Assembly: GCF_024055575.1 (NCBI RefSeq)
Contig: NZ_JAMXOE010000011.1
Span: forward strand, 124,001 to 188,000
Source: Mucilaginibacter flavidus
GTDB lineage: Bacteria; Bacteroidota; Bacteroidia; Sphingobacteriales; Sphingobacteriaceae
Direction: 5' to 3'
DNA length: 64,000 nt
Part shown: piece by piece, positions 34,373 through 44,569 of the stretch
How positions within the stretch are numbered: position 1 is the stretch's first letter
Layout of the letters: the number at the start of each line of letters is the position of its first letter
The notes under the pieces: generated by a model
What the model was told of the DNA's origin: nothing
Seen by the model: the letters and a program-made list of their open reading frames with translations, nothing else
Database searches by the model: none
Program-made: the position numbers and the translations under genes

Positions 34373-37150
34373 TCAATTTACCTTATCTAAAAATTGTCTC
34401 AACACATATTGTAATATGCCTCCATGGCGATAATATTCAATCTCGATTTCAGAATACAATCTTGCAATTACCTGGAATTTAGCTTCCTGCCCATCCTCCT
34501 TTTGAGCAATTACCTGAATTTCTTTTAAAGATTTGAGGTCATCGGCAATACCTGTTATTGTAAATACCTCATTCCCTGTTAAACCCAAATTTTCTATATT
34601 TTCTCCTTCTTTAAATTGAAGTGGCAAAACGCCCATTCCCACCAAATTGCTTCGATGAATGCGCTCATAGCTTTCGGCTATCACCGCTTTAATTCCCAAT
34701 AAAAATGTGCCTTTCGCTGCCCAATCCCTCGACGAACCGCTACCATATTCTTTCCCGGCCAAAACGACTAATGGTGTTTGTGCTTGCTGGTATTTTATTG
34801 ATGCATCATAAACCGACATTTCTTCCCCGGAAGGTAAATGCCGGGTATAGCCACCTTCTTTTTGAGACAGTTTATTTTTGATCCGTACATTTGCAAAGGT
34901 ACCGCGTACCATCACTTCGTCATGTCCTCTTCGCGAACCATAAGAATTAAACTCTTCTCTTTTTACGCCCCTGCTAATGAGGTAATTGCCTGCCGGTGAA
35001 TACTCGTTGAACTGCCCTGCCGGCGAAATGTGATCCGTAGTAATACTATCGCCCAACACTAATAAAGCCCTTGCCCCATAAATGTCTTTTAAAGGCTGTG
35101 CATTATCAGAAATGTTGTAGAAGAAAGGCGCCTCTTTAATATAAGTAGACGCCGCATCCCAAATATATAATTGATCATCCGGCACTTCCAGGTTTTTCCA
35201 AATATCATTGCCTTCAAATATTTCACCATAACTCTTTGAAAAATCTTTAGGCGAAAGCACTTTGTTCATCAGCTCATTAATTTCATCGTCTGCAGGCCAA
35301 ATGTCCTTTAAATAAACTGGCTGCTGATTAGGGTCGTAACTTATAGGATCGTTAATCAAATCAATATCCACTCTGCCTGCGATGGCATAAGCAACTACCA
35401 GCATTGGTGACATCAGGAAATTCATTCTTACCTGCGGATGGATCCTGGCTTCGAAATTCCGGTTGCCTGATAGCACGGAAGCCACGACCAAATCGTGTTC
35501 TTCCACTGCTTTTGCGATATAAGGGGGTAGTGGACCTGAGTTGCCAATACAGGAAGTGCAACCATATCCTACTAAATGAAACTTCAATGCTTCCAAATCA
35601 TCCAGCAGGTCTGCCTTTTCGAGATAATCAGTAACTACTTTTGAACCGGGAGCAAGCGAGGTTTTCACCCATGGCTTTGTATCCAGCCCATGTTCACGCG
35701 CTTTTCTGGCTACCAGGCCGGCGCCTATCATAACAAAAGGATTGGAAGTATTGGTACATGAAGTAATAGCAGCAATGACAACCGCACCATCTGATATCAT
35801 AAATTTTTCTTGCCCAACGGTGACCCAAACCGTCTTCATTCCATTTTCTATCTTTTCTTCAATTTTGGTTTCGGGTGGCATTGGTAAAGGAAGCTGTGCG
35901 GGCTGACTGCCGCCCTCTGCGAACCATCGTGTTAATTGATCCTGCGGCTGAATATATTTCCGTCCAAAGCTTTTGTTTAGCAGGTCGATGAAGGTGGGCT
36001 TAAAGTCCTTCAGCAATATTTTATCTTGTGGACGTTTTGGGCCTGCTACGGTAGGTTCAATAGCTGCAAGATCCAATTCTACAATATCTGTGTAGTTGAT
36101 AGCTTCGCTTCCGGTTCTCCATAACATATTGGCCTTGCAATAATCTTCCACTAACCTTACCTGTTCTTCAGAGCGGTTGCTTTTACGCATATACTCCAAA
36201 GTTTTATCATCAATGGGGAAATAGGTGATAGTACAACCAAATTCTGGCGACATATTGCCAATGGTCGCCCGGTCCGGAACAGAAAGGTTGTCGAGCCCCG
36301 GACCAAAGACTTCTACAAATTTTCCTACAACCCCATATTTTCTAAGTAAATCAGCAATAGTTAATACCAGGTCTGTAGCTGTGGAACCCAATGGAATTTT
36401 CCCGGTAAGCTTTAGTCCGATCACTTCAGGCAAAATAAAATAGATGGGCTGCCCAAGAATGACAGCTTCGGCTTCAATGCCGCCAACACCCCAGGCCACT
36501 ACACCAATTCCATTTACCATGGGTGTATGGCTATCAGTACCAACCAGTGTATCCGGAAAAACTTCTCCATTTCGTTCAATTACACACTTAGCGAAATATT
36601 CTAAATTTACCTGATGACAAATACCCATTCCGGGTGGAACAACATTGAAATTCGTAAAGGATTTTTGCGCCCATTTTAAAAACTGGTAGCGTTCTTTATT
36701 GCGTTTATACTCTTCATCCATGTTGTGGCTATAAGCGTATTCCGTTCCGAAATAATCGACCTGTACAGAATGATCAATAACCAAGTCAACAGGGATCAAA
36801 GGATTAATTTCATCAGGGTTCTTTCCTTTCCTTGCTATTTCAGCACGCAGCGAAGCGATATCCACTACAGCGGGAACGCCGGTAAAATCCTGCATAAGTA
36901 CGCGTGCCGGTTTAAATGGGATATCCTTATTCGACGCAGCGGGTTTCCAGTTAAGAATGGTGTCTATACTTTTCCGGGTAATGGCGAAATCATCAAAATT
37001 CCGCAATGCGTTTTCCAATAAAATGCGAATGGAAAAAGGCAGTTTACTAATCTCATGACCTTGTTTAGCAAGTTCTGCAAGGCTGTAATATGTAAAAGTG
37101 CCATTTTTAGTATTTAATAATCTTTTTATTTGATATGGGTCATTAGGCAT
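34373..37150 (-). CDS. acnA: Aconitate hydratase
   Basis: This 925-residue AcnA-type aconitase isomerises citrate and isocitrate using a [4Fe-4S] cluster. Cys ligands occur in ITSCTNTSNP and in GYGCTSCIGNSGPL; TGVPAVVDIASLR and GTDSHTPMVNGIGV are typical. The C-terminal swivel domain has LVLGDSITTDHISPAG and GKEYGSGSSRDWAAKG. It is complete. The AcnA (IRP-like) form is known for oxidative-stress tolerance, which fits the neighbouring genes. Confidence 0.97.
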   Translation of the reverse strand: MPNDPYQIKRLLNTKNGTFTYYSLAELAKQGHEISKLPFSIRILLENALRNFDDFAITRKSIDTILNWKPAASNKDIPFKPARVLMQDFTGVPAVVDIASLRAEIARKGKNPDEINPLIPVDLVIDHSVQVDYFGTEYAYSHNMDEEYKRNKERYQFLKWAQKSFTNFNVVPPGMGICHQVNLEYFAKCVIERNGEVFPDTLVGTDSHTPMVNGIGVVAWGVGGIEAEAVILGQPIYFILPEVIGLKLTGKIPLGSTATDLVLTIADLLRKYGVVGKFVEVFGPGLDNLSVPDRATIGNMSPEFGCTITYFPIDDKTLEYMRKSNRSEEQVRLVEDYCKANMLWRTGSEAINYTDIVELDLAAIEPTVAGPKRPQDKILLKDFKPTFIDLLNKSFGRKYIQPQDQLTRWFAEGGSQPAQLPLPMPPETKIEEKIENGMKTVWVTVGQEKFMISDGAVVIAAITSCTNTSNPFVMIGAGLVARKAREHGLDTKPWVKTSLAPGSKVVTDYLEKADLLDDLEALKFHLVGYGCTSCIGNSGPLPPYIAKAVEEHDLVVASVLSGNRNFEARIHPQVRMNFLMSPMLVVAYAIAGRVDIDLINDPISYDPNQQPVYLKDIWPADDEINELMNKVLSPKDFSKSYGEIFEGNDIWKNLEVPDDQLYIWDAASTYIKEAPFFYNISDNAQPLKDIYGARALLVLGDSITTDHISPAGQFNEYSPAGNYLISRGVKREEFNSYGSRRGHDEVMVRGTFANVRIKNKLSQKEGGYTRHLPSGEEMSVYDASIKYQQAQTPLVVLAGKEYGSGSSRDWAAKGTFLLGIKAVIAESYERIHRSNLVGMGVLPLQFKEGENIENLGLTGNEVFTITGIADDLKSLKEIQVIAQKEDGQEAKFQVIARLYSEIEIEYYRHGGILQYVLRQFLDKVN

Positions 37151-37484
37151 AATTGTGCCATTTAATTTTTCTTACAAAAACGAAGCTTAAAAATCATTCT
37201 TATTATGGTGTTCTTCTCTTTATATAACAGATTAATTTCTGATTGTTTGTAAATGATTCTATTTCTTTGCATTTTTTTTAATTGCACAACTGATTAGCAT
37301 TGGCGCCAGTTTTCCAGAATTGGATTATAATGACAATTATTTACAAACCATTTTCTGATGGATTTGTTATAGACAAACACATCGTTTCGAAAGCATTTCA
37401 GATCGGAGTGATGAATAGTTGGATACCGCGCGCAATAAGTTTTTTATAACTATATTTTTATATCAATCTAAAATTTTTGTTGCT

Positions 37485-38207
37485 ATGCCCATTTATAAGG
37501 TCAAACTAAAAAGCAAAAAGGAAATAGCCTCCGGAACGATGGCATTTCATTTTGAAAAACCGGCAGGATTCACCTATAAAGCCGGTCAATTCGCTGATTA
37601 CACACTCATTAACCCATCCGAAACCGATGCGGAAGGAAACGTACGCGGTTTCTCCCTGACAAGCGCTCCCTATGAAGATGATATCATGTTCGCAACCAGG
37701 ATGCGTGATACTGCATTCAAACGGGACCTGAAAAAGATGGATATAGGTACTGAACTGACCCTGGATGCTCCTTACGGGTCATTCACCCTTCAAAACAATA
37801 CTCAAATCCCCGCAGTTTTCCTCTCAGGCGGTATTGGCATTACTCCGGTTAGAAGCATAATTCTCCAGGCTACGCACGATAAGACAGCGCACAAGATATT
37901 TCTTTTTTACGCTAATAAAACACCCGAAGATGCAGCGTTTATGGACGAACTGCTTGGCGCTGAAAAAAGAAATCCGAACTACACTTTTGTTCCCTCTATG
38001 ACAGATAAAGAGAAATTAAATAAGGATTGGCATGGAGAAACTGGGTTCTTCACCAAAGAAATGCTGCAAAAATATATCGATGATATAACGCTACCGATTT
38101 ATTATGTAGCCGGTCCGGCAACTATGGTTACTTCCATACGAAAAACGCTTAATGAGTCAGGTATTGATGATGATAACATACGCACCGAAGAATTTTCAGG
38201 ATATTAA
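37485..38207 (+). CDS. Ferredoxin-reductase-like FAD/NAD(P) oxidoreductase
   Basis: The start is taken at ATG 37485 (MPIYKVKLKSKKEIASG); an upstream frame from 37419 gives an unlikely hydrophobic extension. The ~240-residue protein has the FNR fold: RGFSLTSAPYED (FAD-binding RxxS/T), SGGIGITPVRSIILQ (pyrophosphate loop) and YYVAGPATMV with the terminal TEEFSGY. It lacks a ferredoxin domain. It may supply electrons to the Rieske protein two genes on. Confidence 0.88.
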   Translation: MPIYKVKLKSKKEIASGTMAFHFEKPAGFTYKAGQFADYTLINPSETDAEGNVRGFSLTSAPYEDDIMFATRMRDTAFKRDLKKMDIGTELTLDAPYGSFTLQNNTQIPAVFLSGGIGITPVRSIILQATHDKTAHKIFLFYANKTPEDAAFMDELLGAEKRNPNYTFVPSMTDKEKLNKDWHGETGFFTKEMLQKYIDDITLPIYYVAGPATMVTSIRKTLNESGIDDDNIRTEEFSGY

Positions 38208-38232
38208 GAATAGATTAATAAAATAAAACGAC

Positions 38233-38429
38233 ATCAATATCAAAAGAGTATATGAAGTCCCGGCCAAACAAGATGGGTATCACAAAGAATTTGAAGAGAA
38301 CAAAGAGCGGGTTTCGCTTTTAAAAGAACAAATGAAGAAAGGGACTGTAACATTAGTGTATAACATGGCGCAAAGGATGAAGAACACAATGAAGCGCTGG
38401 CGCTATTAAATAAATTTAAAAATAAATAG
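38233..38429 (+). pseudogene. Internally deleted DUF488 paralogue
   Basis: The sequence aligns with the intact DUF488 gene at 44,976: INIKRVYEVPAKQDG, then directly YHKEFEENKERVSLLKEQMK and KKGTVTLVY. The central part (ILVDRLWPRGLTKEKA through KRY in the twin) is deleted, the ATG is lost and a few-base insertion follows LVY. It ends at TAG 38427. Confidence 0.8.
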
Positions 38430-38463
38430 GAAATCAAATTGTAAACAAGTTAGATAAAGACAA

Positions 38464-39345
38464 ATGAATCAGAAAATCGCAATTGACTTTATTGAAAAAC
38501 AGGACTGGCTTGGTGAAGCCGGCGATGCAATCCAGCCCGTCGTTATTAAGGCCTTTGAAGCGGGTGGTGAAACCGGTCAGAAAATAAAAAATTTTCTGCA
38601 TGGAACATGGCTCGGTCACCCCCTGCATCCGGTAATAACAGATGTTCCGATTGGCGCTTGGACCGTCGCCGCAGTTTTAGACGGACTAGAACTGGCAGGC
38701 AAAAATAAATATAAAGCAGGTGCAGATGCAGCCATTGCCCTAGGACTTGCAGGAGCGGTTGGATCAGCGGTTACCGGACTAACTGATTGGACCGGAACGA
38801 CCAAGAAGAAACGTAAAATTGGTTTACTGCATGGAATATTAAACCTGAGTGCTACCGCACTTTATGCTACTTCACTCGTTTTGCGCAATTGCAAAGGTTC
38901 ACGCAATAGGGCAATCACTTTGGCAATGCTTGGTTATGGAGTTACTGGTATAGCAGCTTATCTGGGCGGCCATCTTGTTTATAGCGAGCAATTAGGCGTT
39001 GACCATACAGCTACATCCGAGGAATATCCAATGGAGTTTGTAGTAGTGCTTCCGGAAAACGAATTAATAGAAAATAAAATGCGCTGTGTAAAAGCTGGAG
39101 CAATTCCAGTGCTGCTGGTACGGGAAAATGGAAATATTTTCGCAATTGCTAATACTTGTTCCCATCTCGGCGGTCCACTTTCAGAAGGGGAACTGCTGGA
39201 TGATTGCCGCGTGAAATGCCCTTGGCATGGTTCGGTTTTTTCCATGCAAGATGGAAGCGTAGTGGACGGCCCGGCAACAGAATCCCAACCTAAATTTGAT
39301 GTGCGTATCAATAACGGTCAAATTGAAGTAAGGAGGGCAAAATAG
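38464..39345 (+). CDS. DUF2231 membrane domain fused to Rieske [2Fe-2S] domain
   Basis: This 293-residue fusion begins with DUF2231-like helices (HGTWLGHPLHPVITDVPIGA at ~47-66, then several hydrophobic segments to ~175) and ends with a Rieske domain (~185-290): NTCSHLGGPLSEGE and CPWHGSVFSMQDGS supply Cys-x-His and Cys-x2-His. Such fusions are known in soil bacteria and presumably pass electrons to a membrane haem or quinone. The FNR-like gene upstream is a candidate donor. Confidence 0.9.
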   Translation: MNQKIAIDFIEKQDWLGEAGDAIQPVVIKAFEAGGETGQKIKNFLHGTWLGHPLHPVITDVPIGAWTVAAVLDGLELAGKNKYKAGADAAIALGLAGAVGSAVTGLTDWTGTTKKKRKIGLLHGILNLSATALYATSLVLRNCKGSRNRAITLAMLGYGVTGIAAYLGGHLVYSEQLGVDHTATSEEYPMEFVVVLPENELIENKMRCVKAGAIPVLLVRENGNIFAIANTCSHLGGPLSEGELLDDCRVKCPWHGSVFSMQDGSVVDGPATESQPKFDVRINNGQIEVRRAK

Positions 39346-39699
39346 TAAATGTGTCGGCATAATTATTGTGTGTTTTCTGTGTTGACAATACTCAACTTTG
39401 TTTGCATTATTCATTCATATCTATGTGATAGAATAATAGTGAATGTTAGGATGAATTTTTGATACCGTAACATAAATAATTGTTGTAACATCTATCGCAT
39501 GGTTTAGGCTTATGAATGTTATATAGCATGGTATAATCAATATAAAATTAAAAGATAAGCAGCTCTGAAACATGCTATCTGAGATAGCCAAAGTAGAAGG
39601 AAGTTTAAATTGAGCTGATTAAATTATCATGAGTTTCTTAACAGTTAAAGGCATAGGCAACCAGTTGGGAATGAAAATAAATCATTTAAATCTTAGGAT
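39346..39699. other. Intergenic stretch with a small perfect hairpin
   Basis: About 350 bases before poxB. The only structure seen is GCTATC-TGA-GATAGC (39574-39588). A short frame near 39,630 begins MSFLTVKGIGNQLG, perhaps an ABC-ATPase N-terminal relic, too short to assert. Confidence 0.35.
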
Positions 39700-41436
39700 A
39701 TGGCAAAGAAAGTAGCAGAACAATTAGTAGAAATGTTGGTACAAGCAGGTATCACACATATTTACGCAGTAACAGGCGACAGCCTTAATGAATTAAATGA
39801 TGCTGTAAGACGAAACCCAAAAATAAAGTGGATTCACGTCAGGCATGAAGAAGCTGGAGCCTTTGCTGCGTCAGCTGAGGCCCAACTAACGGGGTTAGCA
39901 TGTTGTGCGGGTAGCAGCGGGCCTGGGCATGTTCATTTAATCAACGGCCTTTACGATGCACATCGTTCTGGTGCATCTGTTCTTGCGATTGCTTCGACCT
40001 GTGCTACGACAGAGCTCGGCACAGGTTATTTTCAGGAGACGAATGTTATCAAACTCTTTGATGATTGCAGCTGCTATAACCAAATCGCATCTACACCTGC
40101 CCAGTTACCCCGAATGGCACAGGCAGCTCTCCAGCATGCAATCCAGAAGAAGGGTGTAGCAATTTTAGGCCTGCCAGGTGATGTAACCGCGATGCATGCG
40201 GTAGAGAATGTTTCTTCTGACAAAAATTATTTCTCCAAAGCAGATATTCGACCCGCAGACCATGACCTGCAAGCATTAGCCGATCTGATCAATAAATACA
40301 AGAAGATTTGCATATTCTGCGGAATTGGCGCTGCAAATGCACATGATGAAGTAGTTGAGCTTGCCGGTTTGCTGAATGCGCCTGTGGGTTATTCCTTCCG
40401 CGGTAAGATGGACATTCAACCCAATAATCCCTATGAGGTAGGTATGACTGGGTTGTTAGGTTTGCCCTCTGCCTATCACAGTATGCATGAAAGCGATCTC
40501 GTCCTGTTGCTGGGTACCGATTTTCCTTATGTACCTTTCATTCCCCAGGATAAAATATTGGTACAGGTGGATATAAGCCCCGAAAGACTAGGAAGAAGAG
40601 CTAAACTAACTATGGGATTGTTTGGTGATATTAAAATCACGATCAAAGCTTTGATTCCACTGTTGAATATTAAGGAAGACAAAAGCTTTTTAAATGCACA
40701 ATTACAAATTTATAAAAAAGTAAAAGAGCAGCTGAACATTTATGTACTTGACAAAGGTAAAAAAGATGCTATTCACCCCGAGGCTGTTGCTTTTGAATTG
40801 AACAAATTAGCATCAGACGATGCCATATTCACCGTTGATACCGGCATGTGTTGTGTATGGGGTGCCCGATATATTCAGGCTAATGGGAAACGCCGCTTGT
40901 TGGGTTCTTTTGTGCATGGATCTATGGCTGGCGCAATGCCTCATGCGATCGGTGCGGCTTTGGCATGTCCAGACAAACAAGTTGTCGCACTGTGTGGTGA
41001 TGGCGGAATCTCCATGCTGCTTGGTGATCTGGCTACTATTAAACAGTATAATCTTCCAATCAAAATAGTTGTATTTAATAACCGTTCGCTTGGCATGGTC
41101 AAATTAGAAATGGAAGTTGCAGGTTTACCAGATTCTGAAACGGATATGCTTAATCCCGACTTTGCTCTTGTTGCCGAAGCCATAGGTATAAAAGGCATCA
41201 CAATTAGTGAACCTAACGATGTTGAATCCAGTTTAAAAGAAGCATTTCTGTATAACGGCCCAGTACTAATAAATGTTATGACCGATCCAAACGCCTTGGC
41301 CATGCCTCCTAAAGTTGAATTAAAAATGATGGAGGGAATGGCTCTTTCCATGACTAAACTGATGCTTGGAGGAAGATTTGAAGAAGTATTGGACACAGTT
41401 AAATCGAACTATAAGCATTTAGAAGAAATATTATAG
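39700..41436 (+). CDS. poxB: Pyruvate dehydrogenase (quinone)/pyruvate oxidase
   Basis: This 578-residue TPP- and FAD-dependent enzyme converts pyruvate to acetate and CO2 and delivers electrons to quinone. It closely follows E. coli PoxB throughout: VTGDSLNELNDAVRR, RHEEAGAFAASAEAQL, GPGHVHLINGLYDAHR, YFQETNVIKLF, then TPP motif GDGGISMLLGDLATIKQYN with FNNRSLGMVKLEME. The C-terminal tail (~MTKLMLGGRFEEVLDT) could provide the membrane-binding helix. It heads a cluster with an MFS transporter and a porin. Confidence 0.95.
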   Translation: MAKKVAEQLVEMLVQAGITHIYAVTGDSLNELNDAVRRNPKIKWIHVRHEEAGAFAASAEAQLTGLACCAGSSGPGHVHLINGLYDAHRSGASVLAIASTCATTELGTGYFQETNVIKLFDDCSCYNQIASTPAQLPRMAQAALQHAIQKKGVAILGLPGDVTAMHAVENVSSDKNYFSKADIRPADHDLQALADLINKYKKICIFCGIGAANAHDEVVELAGLLNAPVGYSFRGKMDIQPNNPYEVGMTGLLGLPSAYHSMHESDLVLLLGTDFPYVPFIPQDKILVQVDISPERLGRRAKLTMGLFGDIKITIKALIPLLNIKEDKSFLNAQLQIYKKVKEQLNIYVLDKGKKDAIHPEAVAFELNKLASDDAIFTVDTGMCCVWGARYIQANGKRRLLGSFVHGSMAGAMPHAIGAALACPDKQVVALCGDGGISMLLGDLATIKQYNLPIKIVVFNNRSLGMVKLEMEVAGLPDSETDMLNPDFALVAEAIGIKGITISEPNDVESSLKEAFLYNGPVLINVMTDPNALAMPPKVELKMMEGMALSMTKLMLGGRFEEVLDTVKSNYKHLEEIL

Positions 41437-41467
41437 TGCAGCCCGGTAGTTAGGTTGCATATTATTT

Positions 41468-41760
41468 AGGGCATCTCTAAAAACTCTCCTTTTCGGCTCC
41501 TCTGGAGAAGATTTAAAGCCCGTCTGGTTGAAACCATTCGGACGGGGTGAGGTAAAAAAAAATGAGTTTTTAATTCTACTTTGACATGTTTAGAAAACGT
41601 AGTTCAGCATTACAATAATCTTAATTATGGAACGGAAAAGTTGCCATCAAAAATACAGTACAAGTGAGTGACACAACGATGTCGCCATGAAAAACCGCTG
41701 CTGGTCAACAAAAAATTAAAAACGATTGGCTTGTCAAAGTAGAATTAGAGATGCTCTTTA
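41468..41760. repeat. MITE-like element with nested inverted repeats
   Basis: The gap between poxB and the MFS gene holds inverted ends GGGCATCTCTAA (41469-41480) and TTAGAGATGCTC (41744-41756), plus a perfect 16-base inverted pair TAATTCTACTTTGACA at 41571-41586 and 41732-41747. A hairpin CCCGTCTGGTT ... AACCATTCGGACGGG lies between (41519-41547). No transposase is encoded. This looks like a non-autonomous insertion or the remains of an IS element. The family is not certain. Confidence 0.55.
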
Positions 41761-41819
41761 TTCAATTGAATCTTTCAGGAATTTAAATTTGAAAGCGTAA
41801 CGACTATACAAAAATTAAA

Positions 41820-43067
41820 ATGAGTCAATCAACTAAATATAGTGGGAGGCCTTTTATCATCGCCTGGGTACTGGGATGTATTTTTTATTTTTTGGAGTAT
41901 GTGGTTAGGGCATCTCCTGCCGTTATGATTCCCGAACTATCCAGTACATTTAAAGTTAGTGTTTTAACGGTCAGTTCTATACTCGGGGTGTATTATTATA
42001 CATATGCCTTCACCAGCTTGATTGCCGGTGTTGCACTTGACCGTGCCGGAGCAAAATATTCGATTAGCGTTGGTATAGGTATCTTAAGTATAGGTTGTAT
42101 TTTATTTGCCTTTCCACACGTTTTTGCGGGGTATAGTGGTCGCTTATTTCAGGGGGTTGGTTCAGCCTTTGCCTTTACAGGGTGCGTTTATTTGGCTTCA
42201 CACGGCTTTCCTGCACGTTATATAGCAACAGCTATCGGTTTTACACAATGTGTAGGTATGCTTGGGGGATCGGCCGGACAGTTTATAGTTGGGCCTTTAA
42301 TACAAAAAGGGCTCCACGTGAGCCTATTTTGGATAGGAATAGGAATAATTTGTGGATTGCTATGTATAATAATCTTTTTTGTTACACCCCGCGAAAAAAA
42401 ACTGGCTGAAGAAAAATCAAAGGGAGCATTAAGTTTGCTTCAGCCCTACAAGCTGGTATTTGGTAATCTGCAGTCTTATTTAAGCGGCGTTGTTTCTGGT
42501 TTGCTCTTTGCTCCCACCACTATTTTTGCGATGACCTGGGGCATCGCATTTTTTCGACATGACAGGCATGTAAGTTACTCTTCGGCTGTTTTAATTTGTT
42601 CTATGGTACCCCTGGGCTGGGTTGTTGGGGCACCCTTATTAGGTTGGATCTCTGACAAAATAGGTCGTAGAAAACCCGTGTTAATAGGAGGATCAGCAGT
42701 AATGATGTTAAGTTTTGCGCAGCTCATATTCCTACCTGGCTTATTGCCAGGTGTACTCTCTATGATCATTTTTGGTATAGGTTCAGGGGCCGCAATGATC
42801 CCTTATACTATTATTAAAGAAGCAAATCCGGATAAGGTAAAAGGCAGTGCAACGGGTGCAATTAACTTCTTAACGTTTGGTGTAACGGCTTTACTGAATC
42901 CTGTATTCGCTGGGCTATATGGTAAAAGCCTAATGAGCGCAACGGACCACGCAGCCCATTTTAAATTTGCCGGTATCTTTTGGCTGGCCGTTATAACATT
43001 AGCAATTCTGGTAAGCCTTCTTATAAAGGAAACCGGCGCAAAATCAACTAAACCAGTAAGGAGGTAA
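41820..43067 (+). CDS. MFS transporter
   Basis: This 415-residue protein has twelve predicted membrane helices in two halves separated by a central loop (PREKKLAEEKSKGALSLLQP, about 195-215). GWISDKIGRRKPVLIGGSAV (loop 8-9) and DRAGAKYSISVG (loop 2-3) are MFS A-motif-like. Its place after poxB suggests transport of an organic acid or related metabolite. Substrate unknown. The MITE-like element separates it from poxB. Confidence 0.9.
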   Translation: MSQSTKYSGRPFIIAWVLGCIFYFLEYVVRASPAVMIPELSSTFKVSVLTVSSILGVYYYTYAFTSLIAGVALDRAGAKYSISVGIGILSIGCILFAFPHVFAGYSGRLFQGVGSAFAFTGCVYLASHGFPARYIATAIGFTQCVGMLGGSAGQFIVGPLIQKGLHVSLFWIGIGIICGLLCIIIFFVTPREKKLAEEKSKGALSLLQPYKLVFGNLQSYLSGVVSGLLFAPTTIFAMTWGIAFFRHDRHVSYSSAVLICSMVPLGWVVGAPLLGWISDKIGRRKPVLIGGSAVMMLSFAQLIFLPGLLPGVLSMIIFGIGSGAAMIPYTIIKEANPDKVKGSATGAINFLTFGVTALLNPVFAGLYGKSLMSATDHAAHFKFAGIFWLAVITLAILVSLLIKETGAKSTKPVRR

Positions 43068-43120
43068 ATACATCTTGTTTACTTGGGTAATTAAGGTTCC
43101 GGATTATATAATAAAAACAT

Positions 43121-44569
43121 ATGACACAAAACTTAACTGCTGCTTCTCTTTTCATTCTGTTGTTGTTTTGGAGCAATAGCAGTTATAGCCAGAATGGATC
43201 ACCTGAATATAAGGATGGTATGACCATCAAGCTTGACAGTTCGGGCGAAAAGTATATCCGTTTTTTTACATGGGCCACTTTTTGGGCAAGGAATACGGAA
43301 GCGAATCCTGGAACTGCGTTGAACGGGATCGAAATAAAAAATTGGATAGATTTTAGCCTTAGGCAGTTTCGTTTTGTTACCTACAGCCAACTTTCGCCAA
43401 GGTATCTGATATTTGCCGATATAGGCATAGATAACCAGTCTTTTTCAAGCGGAGGATCTGTCGGTGGTGGGAATACTGGAAATGGAGGAGCAACCTTTAG
43501 TGGAACGCTCGGTAAAAAGCCTGAGCTTTATTTACACGATCTTTGGAATGAATATGCCGTTTTTCCTGACAAAGATCCAATAAGTGGTAGACCACGTAAA
43601 TCATCTCTTTATATTGGTACAGGTTTGCATTACTGGATGGGCATAAGCCGAATGACCACGTGTAGTTCAGCCAACTACCTGGCTTTGGATGCACCGGTTT
43701 ATAATTGGCCTTTGGTTGACCTTTCTGACCAGTTTGCAAGGCAACTCGGCGTTTATCTAAAAGGAAATATTGGTCCTGTTAGTTACAGGTGGGCTATTAA
43801 TAAACCGTTTACGGTTATTTCGCCCATTACAGCATTTCCTAATGGGGCACCGGACAGCAGTTATGCCGTAGATAATAATGCGACTGGAAAGTTTTCCACT
43901 ACGGGTTATGCTGCATGGCAGTTCCTTGATAAGGAAAGTAATAAATTACCATACACAACAGGTACTTATGTAGGCACCATGCGTGTATTAAATATCGGGG
44001 TCGGTTATTATAGTGCAGCAGAAGGTACAGTAACACAAGCCCGCAACACCGCTACATCGACGCTTACTCGTCATAACATTACTATTTGGGCAATAGATGT
44101 CTTTGCTGATCTACCATTCGGTGGTTCAAATAGTAATTGGGCCTTTACCGGTTACACCGTTTGTTATCATTACGATTTTGGACCGAAATATCTTCGGTAT
44201 GGTTCCATTATGAACCAAAACGTAAGTCTTGCACCAAACTATACAGGCAAAGTTTCGCAAGCTGGTTTTGGCAATCTAGCCCCACTTATTGGCACGGGTA
44301 TATCTTGGTTTACACAGGCAGGTTTGCTCCTGCCAAAAAATTTACTTGATGCAAAAATCCGGTTCCAACCATTTGGCGAGGTTAGCCTCCAAAAATTCGA
44401 CCGTTTTGGAGATTCCAAATTCATGTATTGGAGCGCGGGTAGCAACATCTATCTGGACGGACACCACGCCAGCGTAACATTCAAATACCAGACAAGACCA
44501 ATTGTTATGAACAACAAACAAGAATCATCTAAAGGTACTTTTATAATAGCAACTCAAGTTTACCTTTGA
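43121..44569 (+). CDS. Outer-membrane porin-like beta-barrel protein
   Basis: This 482-residue protein has a signal peptide (MTQNLTAASLFILLLFWSNS, cleavage near SYSQ) and many alternating aromatic strands ending in FIIATQVYL, a typical outer-membrane beta-barrel terminus. LRQFRFVTYSQLSPRYLIFA and ITIWAIDVFADLPFG are barrel-like strands. It follows the MFS gene by 54 bases, suggesting joint substrate uptake or export across both membranes. Confidence 0.82.
   Translation: MTQNLTAASLFILLLFWSNSSYSQNGSPEYKDGMTIKLDSSGEKYIRFFTWATFWARNTEANPGTALNGIEIKNWIDFSLRQFRFVTYSQLSPRYLIFADIGIDNQSFSSGGSVGGGNTGNGGATFSGTLGKKPELYLHDLWNEYAVFPDKDPISGRPRKSSLYIGTGLHYWMGISRMTTCSSANYLALDAPVYNWPLVDLSDQFARQLGVYLKGNIGPVSYRWAINKPFTVISPITAFPNGAPDSSYAVDNNATGKFSTTGYAAWQFLDKESNKLPYTTGTYVGTMRVLNIGVGYYSAAEGTVTQARNTATSTLTRHNITIWAIDVFADLPFGGSNSNWAFTGYTVCYHYDFGPKYLRYGSIMNQNVSLAPNYTGKVSQAGFGNLAPLIGTGISWFTQAGLLLPKNLLDAKIRFQPFGEVSLQKFDRFGDSKFMYWSAGSNIYLDGHHASVTFKYQTRPIVMNNKQESSKGTFIIATQVYL

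Noticed and set aside
39628..39720. Short frame MSFLTVKGIGNQLG before poxB
   Set aside because: It resembles an ABC-ATPase start but runs into poxB after about 28 codons; similarity is too small.
41519..41547. Hairpin after poxB as an intrinsic terminator
   Set aside because: The stem is good but followed by A rather than T residues, and it lies inside the MITE-like element.
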